Positions 16,515-24,819 are shown, numbered from the stretch's first letter. The stretch: DNA of 64,000 nucleotides from Shimia sp. R9_2 (GCF_017743735.1 NZ_JAGHRO010000012.1:51194-115193); one strand, 5' to 3'. Made by a program: numbers and translations. The notes: generated from the letters alone by a model not told the origin.

Positions 16515-17573
16515 ATGTTCAGCAAAACCTTTAAAGCGGTGGCGACTGCCGCGCTGGTCGCCAGCAGCGCGATCGCCGCGCAGGCGGCGGATTACACGAT
16601 CCGCGCGACCGCCAACTCCAATGAAAACGACGAGGATTATGACGGCCTCGTGGTGTTCAAAAACTTTGTGGAAAGCGCGTCCAACGGGGCCATCGAGGTT
16701 GAGCTGTTCATCGGCACGCAGCTCTGCTCCAAGGGGGCGGAATGTCTGCAGGGCGTGGCTGACGGCACGATTGATGTCTACATCTCCACCTCCGGCGGCG
16801 CGTCGGGCATCTTCCCCTATGTGCAGGTGCTGGACCTGCCCTATCTGATGGCCAATGACCGCATTGCAGAGACCGTTCTGGCGGGCGATTTCACCCGCAA
16901 AATGCGCGAGATGGCGCTGGCGGATTCCGGAGACAGCATTCGTCTGATGACCATCGGCAACACCGGCGGCTGGCGCAACTTTGCCAACACCAAACGCCGC
17001 GTGGCATCCCCATCTGATATGGAAGGCCTGAAGATCCGCACCGTGGTGGCCGACCTGCCGCAGGAGCTGGTGCGTGCGCTGGGCGCGTCCCCAACCCCGA
17101 TCCCATGGCCTGAGCTCTTCACTTCGTTCCAGACCGGTGTGGTTGAAGGCTCCAAAAACGGCATCACCGACATCATGGGCATGAAGTTCCCGGATGCGGG
17201 CCTGCAGTATGTGACGCTGGATGGGCACGCCTACATGGGTGCGCTGTGGTGGATGAACAACCAGAAATTCCTCAGCATGCCAGAAGACATGCGCCGTGTG
17301 GTTGTGGATGGCTTCTCCGCGTTGCAGCAGGCGACTTTTGCCTCACCAAAGCGCAAGTCGATCAAAGCTTATGAAGATTTTGTCGCCGGTGGCGGGGATC
17401 TCTATGTGCCGACACCTGCGGAAAAGGCTGCGTTCAAAGAGGCTGCCGCACCGGTTTATGACTGGTTCAAAGGCAACATCAAAGGTGGCGATGAGATCTT
17501 TAACGCGCTGACATCTGCGGTGGCCGAAGCTGAGGCGGATATCGAAGCTGGTATGGCGTCTGACCTGAACTAA
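16515..17573 (+). CDS. TRAP transporter solute-binding protein (DctP type)
   Basis: The 352-residue periplasmic protein has a clear signal peptide cleaved near AAQAAD (residues 22-25). The DctP fold is indicated by ASNGAIEVELFIG and by MEGLKIRT, whose arginine normally pairs with a carboxylate or sulfonate of the ligand. PWPELFTSFQTGVVEGSKNG is the family hinge region. The ligand cannot be read off directly. Because a sulfoquinovose-type operon begins 550 bases downstream, a sulfonated sugar or its glyceryl glycoside is a reasonable candidate, but a plain sugar acid would fit the fold equally well. Confidence 0.9.
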   Translation: MFSKTFKAVATAALVASSAIAAQAADYTIRATANSNENDEDYDGLVVFKNFVESASNGAIEVELFIGTQLCSKGAECLQGVADGTIDVYISTSGGASGIFPYVQVLDLPYLMANDRIAETVLAGDFTRKMREMALADSGDSIRLMTIGNTGGWRNFANTKRRVASPSDMEGLKIRTVVADLPQELVRALGASPTPIPWPELFTSFQTGVVEGSKNGITDIMGMKFPDAGLQYVTLDGHAYMGALWWMNNQKFLSMPEDMRRVVVDGFSALQQATFASPKRKSIKAYEDFVAGGGDLYVPTPAEKAAFKEAAAPVYDWFKGNIKGGDEIFNALTSAVAEAEADIEAGMASDLN

Positions 17574-17595
17574 GGTATTGATCTAACGCAAGATT

Positions 17596-17633
17596 GGTGT
17601 CGGGCCGACGCAGGATTGCCGCGGCCCGACACC
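17596..17633. terminator. Terminator-like inverted repeat between convergent genes
   Basis: GGTGTCGGGCC at 17596-17606 and GGCCCGACACC at 17623-17633 are perfect 11-base arms with a 16-base loop. It lies between the convergent dctP and Sel1-repeat genes. Neither strand has a convincing T tract, so it may act as a weak or Rho-assisted bidirectional end. Confidence 0.55.
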
Positions 17634-17639
17634 CCAAAA

Positions 17640-18113
17640 TCACCGGAATGGATAGAGCCAGGTCCGGTAGTCATCCACCAGAATATGGGCTTTTTGAATT
17701 TGCTCGTCCGTCATCTTTTTCACCACTTCCTCAAGGGAAATGGCCGCATCAGGATCGCCTCCGATCGCGGAAAGTGTGTACCACATGTAGGCGCGCACGA
17801 GATCGGGCGCGGGCATGCCCCGGCCGACCTCGTAGTACCAGCCGATGCCGCTTTGCGCGCCGGCGTGGCCCTTGAGCGAGGCGCGCAGGTACCACTCAAA
17901 TGCACGGACGTCATCACGCTCCACACCCAGCCCAAGCGCATACATCACGCCAATCAATTCCTCGGCTTCGGCATTGCCGCTGTTGGCGGCTGGCAGAAGC
18001 TCCTGCATCGCTTTGGTGTACTCTTTGGCATCCATGTAATCCCGGCCGGTTTCGATCTCGGCCAAAGCGGGTGTCGTGCTAGCCAAAAGTGCAGCAAAAA
18101 CAAAGCGTTTCAT
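17640..18113 (-). CDS. Small exported Sel1-repeat protein
   Basis: The 157-residue product begins MKRFVFAALLASTTPALAEIE, a clean signal peptide cut after ALA. At least two Sel1/TPR-like repeats follow: SGNAEAEELIGVMYALGLGVERDDVRAFEWYLRAS and HAGAQSGIGWYYEVGRGMPAPDLVRAYMWYTLSA. Such solenoids usually mediate protein contacts. The minus-strand ribosome site GAGGGAGAGAG precedes the ATG. It converges on dctP and diverges from the di-heme peroxidase-like gene with almost no space between. Its place between a transporter and a catabolic operon is odd and no role follows from it. Confidence 0.82.
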   Translation of the reverse strand: MKRFVFAALLASTTPALAEIETGRDYMDAKEYTKAMQELLPAANSGNAEAEELIGVMYALGLGVERDDVRAFEWYLRASLKGHAGAQSGIGWYYEVGRGMPAPDLVRAYMWYTLSAIGGDPDAAISLEEVVKKMTDEQIQKAHILVDDYRTWLYPFR

Positions 18114-18125
18114 TCTCTCTCCCTC

Positions 18126-19433
18126 ATCGCAGTTCTTGGCGCTCTCACGTGTGCGCCCGCGTATGGGAGCCCGCTTCCGCAGCCGTTGCAAGAGGATGAT
18201 TTCATCCAGTTTGATCCGCGTCAGGCCAAGATCGGGCAGCTGCTGTTTTTTGATCCGATCCTGTCGGGCAACCGCAACATTGCCTGCGCCACCTGCCACC
18301 ATCCGGAGCTTGGCTCTGGCGACGGGCTGAGCCTTGGGATTGGCGAGGGTGGCGATGGGCTGGGGCGGGAGCGGACGCCGGGCACAGGCGACAGCCGGAT
18401 TGTGAAACGCATCCCGCGCAATGCGCCCGCGCTGTGGAATCTGGCGGCGAAAGAGATCGACATTCTGTTTCACGACGGCCGCCTGTCGGTGAGCGATATT
18501 TACGAGACCGGCTTTGACAGCCCGGCACAGGAATGGCTGCCGGATGGGCTCAATTCGATCCTTGCAGCCCAAGCGCTGTTTCCGATGACGGCCGAGTTTG
18601 AGATGGCGGGCAATCCGAAGGAAAACCAGATCGCAGGGGCGGTGTATGACCGGATCGACAATGTCTGGCCGATTGTGGCCAAACGGGTGCGGATCATCCC
18701 GGAATATGCGGAGATGTTCATCGCCGCCTATGACGATGTGGATCAGGCGCTCGACATCAATATCACCCATATTGTCAACGCTTTGGCCGCCTTTGAAGGC
18801 ACGGAATTCAAGAGCTATGACAGCCCGTTTGATGCCTATCTGAACGGCGATACGGCGGCGCTGAATGCCGAACAAAAGGCCGGTATGGATCTGTTTTACG
18901 GCAAGGCGATGTGCAGCAGTTGTCATGCGGGGCCGCTGATGACGGATCAGAAGTTTCACGCGCTGATGCTGCCGCATTTTGGGCCGGGAAAGACGCGGCA
19001 ATGGGATCCGATTGTGCGCGACGTGGGGCGCATGGGGGCGTCTGACCGGTTGGAGGATGCCTACCGTTTCCGCACGCCCGCGCTGCGCAATGTGGCGTTG
19101 ACGGCGCCTTATGGCCACAACGGAGCCTACGACAGTCTTGAGGGCATGGTGCGCCATCACATGGACCCGCGCGGCGCCTTTGAGGCTTGGGAAAAGGACA
19201 ATGCGGTGCTGCCGGAGGTGCCGTGGCTGGCGAAGGTGGATTTTCTGGCGTTCTCTGACACACGGGAGCGGGCGCGTTTGGCGTCGCGCACCGATATCGA
19301 GCGGATTGAGCTGGATGATGCAGAGGTGGCGCAGATCGTGGCGTTTTTGCATGCACTGACGGGGACGGAGAGCATCAAGGGGCGGCTGGGCGTGCCGGAC
19401 AGCGTGCCAAGCGGGCTGGAGGTGCCTCAATGA
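18126..19433 (+). CDS. Di-heme cytochrome c peroxidase/MauG-like protein, start uncertain
   Basis: Two heme-c sites are present, CATCH near residue 54 and CSSCH near residue 263, with the family text GRLSVSDIY, FRTPALRNVALTAPYGHNGAY and IVAFLHALTG. The protein belongs to the bacterial di-heme peroxidase/MauG group, periplasmic enzymes that use H2O2 or oxidise protein or small-molecule substrates. No ATG, GTG or TTG lies in frame between the export-signal-like stretch LIAVLGALTCAPAYG and the divergent Sel1 gene. I give the rare ATC at 18126; the next ordinary candidate, TTG at 18186, would lose the signal. A single-base shift to the GTG at 18076 would make a perfect signal peptide. Its stop overlaps the kinase start (ATGA), tying it to the sulfosugar operon. 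Confidence 0.8.
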   Translation: MAVLGALTCAPAYGSPLPQPLQEDDFIQFDPRQAKIGQLLFFDPILSGNRNIACATCHHPELGSGDGLSLGIGEGGDGLGRERTPGTGDSRIVKRIPRNAPALWNLAAKEIDILFHDGRLSVSDIYETGFDSPAQEWLPDGLNSILAAQALFPMTAEFEMAGNPKENQIAGAVYDRIDNVWPIVAKRVRIIPEYAEMFIAAYDDVDQALDINITHIVNALAAFEGTEFKSYDSPFDAYLNGDTAALNAEQKAGMDLFYGKAMCSSCHAGPLMTDQKFHALMLPHFGPGKTRQWDPIVRDVGRMGASDRLEDAYRFRTPALRNVALTAPYGHNGAYDSLEGMVRHHMDPRGAFEAWEKDNAVLPEVPWLAKVDFLAFSDTRERARLASRTDIERIELDDAEVAQIVAFLHALTGTESIKGRLGVPDSVPSGLEVPQ

Positions 19434-20317
19434 GCAGGATTCTGTGCGTCGGCGCGGCGGTGGTGGATTTTGTCTTTCACCTGCCAGCTTTGCCCAATCG
19501 GGCGGAGAAATACGGCACCGAAGAGGCGGATATCGTGGGCGGGGGCTGTGCCGCCAATGCCGCCGTGGCGATTGCGCGAATGGGCGGCGCGGCTGTGCTG
19601 GGCGCGCGGCTGGGGGAGGACAGCATCGGCGATATGATCGTGGCCGATCTGGCGCGCGAAGGCGTGGATGTCTCCCACGTGACGCGCACGGCGGGGGCGC
19701 AGAGCTCTTATTCCTCAGTGCTGATAGACGCGCAGGGCGAACGTCAGATTGTGAATTTCCGCGGGGCGGGGCTGGCGCTGAAAACCGACTGGTTTGACGG
19801 CCTCACTGATTTGGGTGCCGTGCTGACGGACACGCGGCGGGTGGATGCGGCGCTGGCGGCCTTGGAGCTGGCGCGCGCGCGCGGCATTCCCGGTATTCTG
19901 GACGGCGAAGCGCCGATTGATCCGGCGCTGATGGGGGCTGCAAGCCATGTGGCGCTGTCGATGCAGGGGCTGCGCTCGCTCTATCAGGAAGCCGATATCG
20001 AAGACGCGCTTTTACAGATCGCGGAAGAACACGGCTGCTGGGTCTGTGTGACCGACGGCGCGGATGGCGTTTGGTTCACCGAAGGCGATGCGGTGCGCCA
20101 TGTGACGGCCTTCCCGATCATCCCGATTGATACGCTGGGTGCGGGCGACGTCTGGCACGGCATTTTTGCGCTGATGCTTGCAGAGGGTATGGGCGCTGAA
20201 GAGGCAATCCGTCACGCAAACGGCGCGGCGGCCCTGAAATGTTTGACAAAAGGCGGGCGGGCCGGGGCTCCGAGCCGCGCTCAGCTCAACGACTTCCTTA
20301 AGGAGACGAAGGTATGA
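19430..20317 (+). CDS. PfkB-family sugar kinase, candidate sulfofructose kinase
   Basis: The 295-residue ribokinase-type kinase has the sugar-site glycine motif GGGCAANAAVAIARMG at residues 37-52. The ATP/anion-hole motif is DTLGAGDVWHG at 234-244, with Asp240 as catalytic base. It overlaps the peroxidase stop upstream and the aldolase start downstream (ATGA both times). In sulfo-EMP pathways a PfkB kinase (YihV or SqiK) phosphorylates 6-deoxy-6-sulfofructose at C1. The adjacent YihT-like aldolase, the isomerase and the downstream sulfopyruvate decarboxylase support that role. A general fructose or tagatose kinase is the alternative if the operon assignment is wrong. Confidence 0.85.
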   Translation: MSRILCVGAAVVDFVFHLPALPNRAEKYGTEEADIVGGGCAANAAVAIARMGGAAVLGARLGEDSIGDMIVADLAREGVDVSHVTRTAGAQSSYSSVLIDAQGERQIVNFRGAGLALKTDWFDGLTDLGAVLTDTRRVDAALAALELARARGIPGILDGEAPIDPALMGAASHVALSMQGLRSLYQEADIEDALLQIAEEHGCWVCVTDGADGVWFTEGDAVRHVTAFPIIPIDTLGAGDVWHGIFALMLAEGMGAEEAIRHANGAAALKCLTKGGRAGAPSRAQLNDFLKETKV

Positions 20318-21342
20318 TTTCCCTGACACCCGGCAAGCTGAGCGGCATGCGCCGCATGGCCGATGAGAACGGCATTTACAAGATGACCGCCGTAGATCAG
20401 CGCCCGCCGATCAAGGGCCCGATTGCGAAACATCACGGGGTGGAGACCGCGCCGTGGGAGGAGGTCGCGAAGTTCAAAGGCATGTTGGTGGAGACGCTTC
20501 AAGGACATTCCACCGCGATGTTGCTCGACCCGCATTATGCCATTCCCTACAGCTTTGATGCGCTCTTGCCGCACAAGGGGCTGGTGGTCACGCTGGAGGA
20601 CAGCCTTTTCAAGGAGACCCCCGGTGGGCGGCTGTCTGACAGCATCGACAATTGGTCGGTGGGCAAGATCAAGCGCATGGGTGGTGACGCGGTGAAGGTG
20701 CTGGCCTGGTATCGGCCGGATGCCTCTGATGAGGTCAATCAGGCGCAGAAGGATTACGTGAAGCAGGTGGGCCAAGCCTGTGCAAAATATGACATTCCGT
20801 TTCTGTTTGAGCTGCTGGTCTATCCGCTGGCGGCGGATGCGTATCAGACCAAGGAATACGTGGAGATGAAGGGCAAGAAGGCTGATGACGTTCTGAAATC
20901 GGTCGAGGAATTTGCCAAGGCGGACTACGGCGTGGATGTGTTCAAGCTGGAAAGCCCGGTGAATGCGGCGGATGCGGATGGCTCTGCTGAGGTGCAGGCG
21001 GTGTTTGACGAGATGGGGCAGCTTGCCGGGCGGCCATGGGTGATGCTGTCGGCGGGGGCTGGCAAGGCGGAGTTCCGCAATGTGCTGGAGCATGCGTTCA
21101 AAGCGGGCGCGAGCGGCTTTCTCGCGGGGCGGGCGATCTGGCTCGATGCCTTCAACGCCTATCCGGATTGGGACGCCGTGCGCGCCGGGCTTGAGGGCGA
21201 TGCGGTTGATTACATGAAAGACATCTCTGCCTTGGCGGATGCGCAGGCGGCCAACTGGGCGCAGCACAGCTGTTATGGTGACGGCGGCGCGCGGCTGTTG
21301 GCCGATGATGCCAGCTTCCGCAACAGTTACGCAGACATCTGA
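20314..21342 (+). CDS. Class I aldolase of LacD/YihT type, candidate sulfofructose-1-phosphate aldolase
   Basis: The 342-residue protein has the opening MTAVDQRPPIKG (residues 24-35) shared by LacD-type aldolases. A Schiff-base lysine lies in DVFKLESPVN (Lys211), and the closing phosphate loop reads MLSAGAGKAEFRNVLEHAFKAGASGFLAGRAIW. LacD cleaves tagatose-1,6-bisphosphate; YihT/SqiA relatives cleave sulfofructose-1-phosphate to DHAP and sulfolactaldehyde. The gene is coupled to the PfkB kinase and followed by a fucose-isomerase-type gene. With ComD/ComE later in the same operon, the sulfonate substrate is more likely than the bisphosphate, but this is inference. Confidence 0.85.
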   Translation: MISLTPGKLSGMRRMADENGIYKMTAVDQRPPIKGPIAKHHGVETAPWEEVAKFKGMLVETLQGHSTAMLLDPHYAIPYSFDALLPHKGLVVTLEDSLFKETPGGRLSDSIDNWSVGKIKRMGGDAVKVLAWYRPDASDEVNQAQKDYVKQVGQACAKYDIPFLFELLVYPLAADAYQTKEYVEMKGKKADDVLKSVEEFAKADYGVDVFKLESPVNAADADGSAEVQAVFDEMGQLAGRPWVMLSAGAGKAEFRNVLEHAFKAGASGFLAGRAIWLDAFNAYPDWDAVRAGLEGDAVDYMKDISALADAQAANWAQHSCYGDGGARLLADDASFRNSYADI

Positions 21343-21354
21343 GGGCTTAAGCGC

Positions 21355-22737
21355 ATGAAACTCGGCATTCTTCCATTGGGGCGTCCCACCTTTGACGTGC
21401 CCTTTGCAGAGGAAAACCTAACCGCGATGCTGGCCGCGCTCGACGCTACCGGCCATGAGATCGTTGGCCCGCGTGAGCTGCTGTTTGACGAGGTGGCGAC
21501 CAAGGCAGGCATTGCGGCGTTGAAGGCTGCGGAGGTGGATCAGGTGATGATCCTGCAGGTCACCTTTACTGACGCCTCCATGACCGTGGCGATTGGCGCG
21601 GCGTTTGCGCAGCCTTTGTCGATCTGGTCGATCCCAGAACCTCGGTTGGGGGGACGGCTGCGGCTGAACTCCTTCTGTGGGCTCAATCTGGCGAGCCATG
21701 CCTTGGGTCTGAATAACCGTGCCTTTGGTTGGCTTTATGCGGACCCGACAGGCGATGTGGCGGCGGACCTGACCGCCATGCTCGCGGGCGGGCGGCCTTC
21801 GGGCAAGCTGACGCTGGGCGCGGTGCCGGAAGCCACGGAGGCGGGCCGGGCGATTGCCAAAGCGGTCAACGGGCAGCGGATTGCGCGGATTGGCGAGCAT
21901 CCGGCGGGGTTTGACACCTGCGCCTATGACAAGGCGGATATGAAGGCGCTGTCTGGTGTTGAGGTGGATGAGCTGGCGCTGGAGGATCTGTTTGATCTGG
22001 CCCGCGCTGTGCCTGCCGAGGCCGCCGCCGAAGTGCGCAAACAGGCGGATGCGGAGCTGTCGGGGCTGGATGAGGTGGACCCGGAAGAGCTGGACCGCTC
22101 CCTGCGCCTGAAAGTGGGGCTGGATACGCTCAAGGAAAAAGGCGGCTACGGGGCCTTTGCCATTCGGTGTTGGCCGGAGACCTTCACCGAATATGGCGGC
22201 GCGGTCTGTGGTCCGGCATCGATGATGGGCGAGGCGCGGGTGCCCTGTGCCTGTGAAGCAGATGTATACGGCGCGCTTACGCAGATGGTTTTGTCGGCGG
22301 CGGCGGATGCGCCGGTGTTTCTGACCGATCTGGTGGATATGGACGCGGATGATGACACCGGTGTGGTCTGGCACTGCGGGCAGGCCCCGATTTCGATGAT
22401 CGAACCGGGTGTCGCGGCTGAGGCAACAATTCACACCAACCGCAAACAGCCGCTGCTCTATCAGTTTCCGCTGAAGGCCGGTGAGGTCACGCTGATGCGG
22501 ATCAGTCAGGCGCATGGGCGGCCCCATATGGTTTTGAGCCATGCCATGATGCTCACGCGGCCAATGGCCTTTACCGGCACCTCCGGGGTCTTGCGTTTTG
22601 GGCGCGGGGCGGGTGATGTGCTGAGCGATATCATCGCGAGCGGGCTCGAGCATCATATGGCGCTGGCCTATGGCGATCATCGGGACGCCCTGCGTGGCGC
22701 TGCGGGGGCCATGGGGCTGCCGCTTTTGGAGATTTAA
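21355..22737 (+). CDS. L-fucose/L-arabinose isomerase-family protein, candidate sulfoquinovose isomerase (SqvD-like)
   Basis: The 460-residue protein has the two-part layout of fucose/arabinose isomerases. The N-terminal Rossmann-like domain contains EVDQVMILQVTFTDAS and IWSIPEPRLGG. The metal-site domain contains AIRCWPETFTEYGGAVCGPASMMGEARVPCACEADVYGALTQM around residues 268-310 and a closing HMVLSHAMM region. SqvD, the sulfoquinovose isomerase of the Bacillus transaldolase and sulfo-EMP2 routes, belongs to this fold, unlike YihS. It sits 12 bases after the aldolase gene and two bases before the Gfo/Idh/MocA gene. The substrate is inferred from the operon; a plain aldose-ketose isomerase cannot be excluded. 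Confidence 0.82.
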   Translation: MKLGILPLGRPTFDVPFAEENLTAMLAALDATGHEIVGPRELLFDEVATKAGIAALKAAEVDQVMILQVTFTDASMTVAIGAAFAQPLSIWSIPEPRLGGRLRLNSFCGLNLASHALGLNNRAFGWLYADPTGDVAADLTAMLAGGRPSGKLTLGAVPEATEAGRAIAKAVNGQRIARIGEHPAGFDTCAYDKADMKALSGVEVDELALEDLFDLARAVPAEAAAEVRKQADAELSGLDEVDPEELDRSLRLKVGLDTLKEKGGYGAFAIRCWPETFTEYGGAVCGPASMMGEARVPCACEADVYGALTQMVLSAAADAPVFLTDLVDMDADDDTGVVWHCGQAPISMIEPGVAAEATIHTNRKQPLLYQFPLKAGEVTLMRISQAHGRPHMVLSHAMMLTRPMAFTGTSGVLRFGRGAGDVLSDIIASGLEHHMALAYGDHRDALRGAAGAMGLPLLEI

Positions 22738-22738
22738 G

Positions 22739-23824
22739 ATGACGATACGATATGGCCTGATCGGGTCAGGCATGATGGGGCAGGAGCACATCCGCAACCT
22801 CACCCTGCTAGAGGGTTGTGAGGTGACAGCAGTGAGCGACCCGGATGCGGGCATGCGCCAGCTGTCGGTGGACAGCTCGGGCGGAACGGCCAAGGCCTTT
22901 GGTGACTATAAAGAGATGCTGGGGTCCGGTCTGGTGGATGCGCTGTTGATTGCCGCGCCCAATGACACGCATCATGAAATCCTGCTGGATGTGCTGCAGA
23001 CACCGCACCCGATTTTGGTGGAAAAGCCGCTGTGCACCACATCGGCGCATTGCGCGGATGTTTTGGCAAAAGCAGAGGGGCGGGCGGCGCCGGTTTGGGT
23101 GGCGATGGAGTATCGCTATATGCCGCCGGTTCAGCGCCTGCTGAAGGAGTTGAGCAATGGGACCGTGGGCAGCCCGCGCATGATGGCGATCCGCGAGCAT
23201 CGCTTTCCGTTTCTGGAAAAGGTTGGCGATTGGAATCGTTTTAACGCGCGCACGGGCGGCACATTGGTGGAGAAATGCTGCCACTTCTGGGATTTGATGC
23301 GGCTGACGTTGCAGAGCGATCCGGTGCGGGTCTATGCCAGCGCGGGTGTGGATGTGAACCATCTGGATGAGGCCTATGACGGCCGCACGCCGGATATTCT
23401 GGACAATGCTTTTGTCACAGTGGAATTTGCCAATGGAGCGCGCGGGATGCTGGATCTGTGTATGTTTGCGGAAGGCTCCTACTGGCAGGAGACTATTGCC
23501 GTGACCGGCGAAAGGGCGCGGGTGGAGGCGAAAGTGCCGGGGCCAGCGCGGTTCACCCATGACGGCAAAGAGCGCCACAGCGAGGTGGAGATTAGCTTTC
23601 GCGCGACCAAAGAGGTGGTGCGCGAGGAGGTCGAGGTGGATGAAAAGGTCCTGCAGGCGGGCGATCACCATGGCTCTACATATTTCCAGCACGAACGTTT
23701 CCGCGATCTGGTGCAGAGCGGGCAAGGGAAACCCGAAGTGAGCCTTGAGGATGGGCTGTGGTCGGTGCGCGTGGGCGAAGCGGCCGAAGAAAGCGCGCGC
23801 AGCGGGCAGGCGGTGACCCTGTGA
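22739..23824 (+). CDS. Gfo/Idh/MocA-family NAD(P) protein, candidate NAD-dependent sulfoquinovosidase (SqgA/GH188-like)
   Basis: The 361-residue protein opens with a Rossmann motif YGLIGSGMMGQEHIRN. It carries the family EKP site as ILVEKPLCTTSAHC, and in the second domain GGTLVEKCCHFWDLMRL, where the usual catalytic HxxD appears as HFWD. Most relatives are sugar dehydrogenases. One subgroup, glycoside hydrolase family GH188 (SqgA), uses bound NAD to cleave sulfoquinovosyl glycosides and is found with sulfoglycolysis genes. The position between a SqvD-like isomerase and a mutarotase, and the absence of any GH31 sulfoquinovosidase, make SqgA a good hypothesis. Its stop overlaps the GTG of the mutarotase gene. 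Confidence 0.78.
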   Translation: MTIRYGLIGSGMMGQEHIRNLTLLEGCEVTAVSDPDAGMRQLSVDSSGGTAKAFGDYKEMLGSGLVDALLIAAPNDTHHEILLDVLQTPHPILVEKPLCTTSAHCADVLAKAEGRAAPVWVAMEYRYMPPVQRLLKELSNGTVGSPRMMAIREHRFPFLEKVGDWNRFNARTGGTLVEKCCHFWDLMRLTLQSDPVRVYASAGVDVNHLDEAYDGRTPDILDNAFVTVEFANGARGMLDLCMFAEGSYWQETIAVTGERARVEAKVPGPARFTHDGKERHSEVEISFRATKEVVREEVEVDEKVLQAGDHHGSTYFQHERFRDLVQSGQGKPEVSLEDGLWSVRVGEAAEESARSGQAVTL

Positions 23825-24819
23825 GCGAAGTTTGGGGCCATATGCTGGATGGCAGCGCCGTGCATCGGATCACGCTTAAGGGTGGCGGGCTGACCGCCCA
23901 TCTGCTGACCTATGGCGCGGTGTTGCAGGATTTGCGGCTTGCGGGCCATGACGCGCCGCTGGTGCTGGGGTTTCCTGAATTTGCGCCCTATTTGACCCAT
24001 TCGCCTTATTTCGGGGCCACGGCGGGGCGGTTCGCCAATCGCATTCGGGGCGGGCATCTGGAGCTTGACGGGCAGAGCTATCAGCTGGATCGCAACTTCA
24101 TCGGCAAGCACACGCTGCATGGTGGGGCGGACAGCATGGGCAAGCGGCTTTGGGAGATTGTGGCAGAGGCGGAAGACAGCGCCACCTTGCATATCACGCT
24201 GCCTGACGGCCATATGGGCTTTCCCGGCAGCCTGACCGCGCGGGTGAGCTTTGCGCTGCTTGAGGGGGGCGTGCTGGACATTCGCATGAGTGCCGAGACG
24301 GATCAGACCACGCTCTGCAGTCTGGCGCATCACAGCTATTTCAAGCTCGACAGTGCAGAGACGATCTCAGACCACAGTCTTGATATTGCCGCGCAGACCT
24401 ATCTGCCGGTGGATGCGGAGTTGATCCCGACCGGCGCGCAGGCACCTGTTGCGGGCACCGGCTTTGACTTCCGCCAAAGCGCGCCGGTGCAGCAGGCACA
24501 TCCGGTGGACCATAATTTCTGTCTCTCCGCCGCGCGGGAGGCTTTGCGCCCGGTGGCGACGCTTAAATCTGCGGCATCCGGGGTCACGATGCGTTGTCTG
24601 ACCACCGAGCCGGGCTTGCAGGTTTACGATGGGGAAAATATCAACATCGCACTGCCCGGTTTGGACGGGCGGCCGATGGGGGCCTATGCCGGGATTGCGA
24701 TGGAGCCGCAGGTCTGGCCCGACGCCCATCACCATGACGATTTTCCACAGGCCGTGCTGCGGCCTGGCGAGACCTATCAACAACATACGCAGTTCGTCTT
24801 TTCGAAAGGTCAGACATGA
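23821..24819 (+). CDS. Aldose 1-epimerase (mutarotase) family protein
   Basis: The 332-residue protein interconverts alpha and beta anomers of an aldose. Motifs are ATAGRFANRIRGGHLELDGQSYQL near residues 60-83, KHTLHGG near 95-101, SLAHHSYFKL, with the catalytic histidine, near residues 161-170, and the glutamate in AGIAMEPQVWP. The start is a GTG overlapping the upstream stop (GTGA). Sulfoglycolysis operons often carry a sulfoquinovose mutarotase because a retaining glycosidase releases one anomer while the isomerase prefers the other. That role fits here. The substrate itself is not visible in the sequence. Confidence 0.87.
   Translation: MSEVWGHMLDGSAVHRITLKGGGLTAHLLTYGAVLQDLRLAGHDAPLVLGFPEFAPYLTHSPYFGATAGRFANRIRGGHLELDGQSYQLDRNFIGKHTLHGGADSMGKRLWEIVAEAEDSATLHITLPDGHMGFPGSLTARVSFALLEGGVLDIRMSAETDQTTLCSLAHHSYFKLDSAETISDHSLDIAAQTYLPVDAELIPTGAQAPVAGTGFDFRQSAPVQQAHPVDHNFCLSAAREALRPVATLKSAASGVTMRCLTTEPGLQVYDGENINIALPGLDGRPMGAYAGIAMEPQVWPDAHHHDDFPQAVLRPGETYQQHTQFVFSKGQT

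Noticed and set aside
17596..17633. DeoR operator between dctP and the Sel1 gene
   Set aside because: The arms lack the TTTCG half-site seen at the true candidate operators and the position between convergent stops fits a terminator better.
17640..19430. A single 596-codon minus-strand gene covering the Sel1 protein and the peroxidase region
   Set aside because: Only the last 157 codons read as protein (signal peptide plus Sel1 repeats). The rest is antisense to the di-heme protein, whose heme motifs are clear on the plus strand.
19430..22737. A tagatose or fucose pathway for the isomerase, kinase and aldolase genes
   Set aside because: Not excluded, but the operon continues without interruption to sulfopyruvate decarboxylase, which a neutral sugar pathway does not need.
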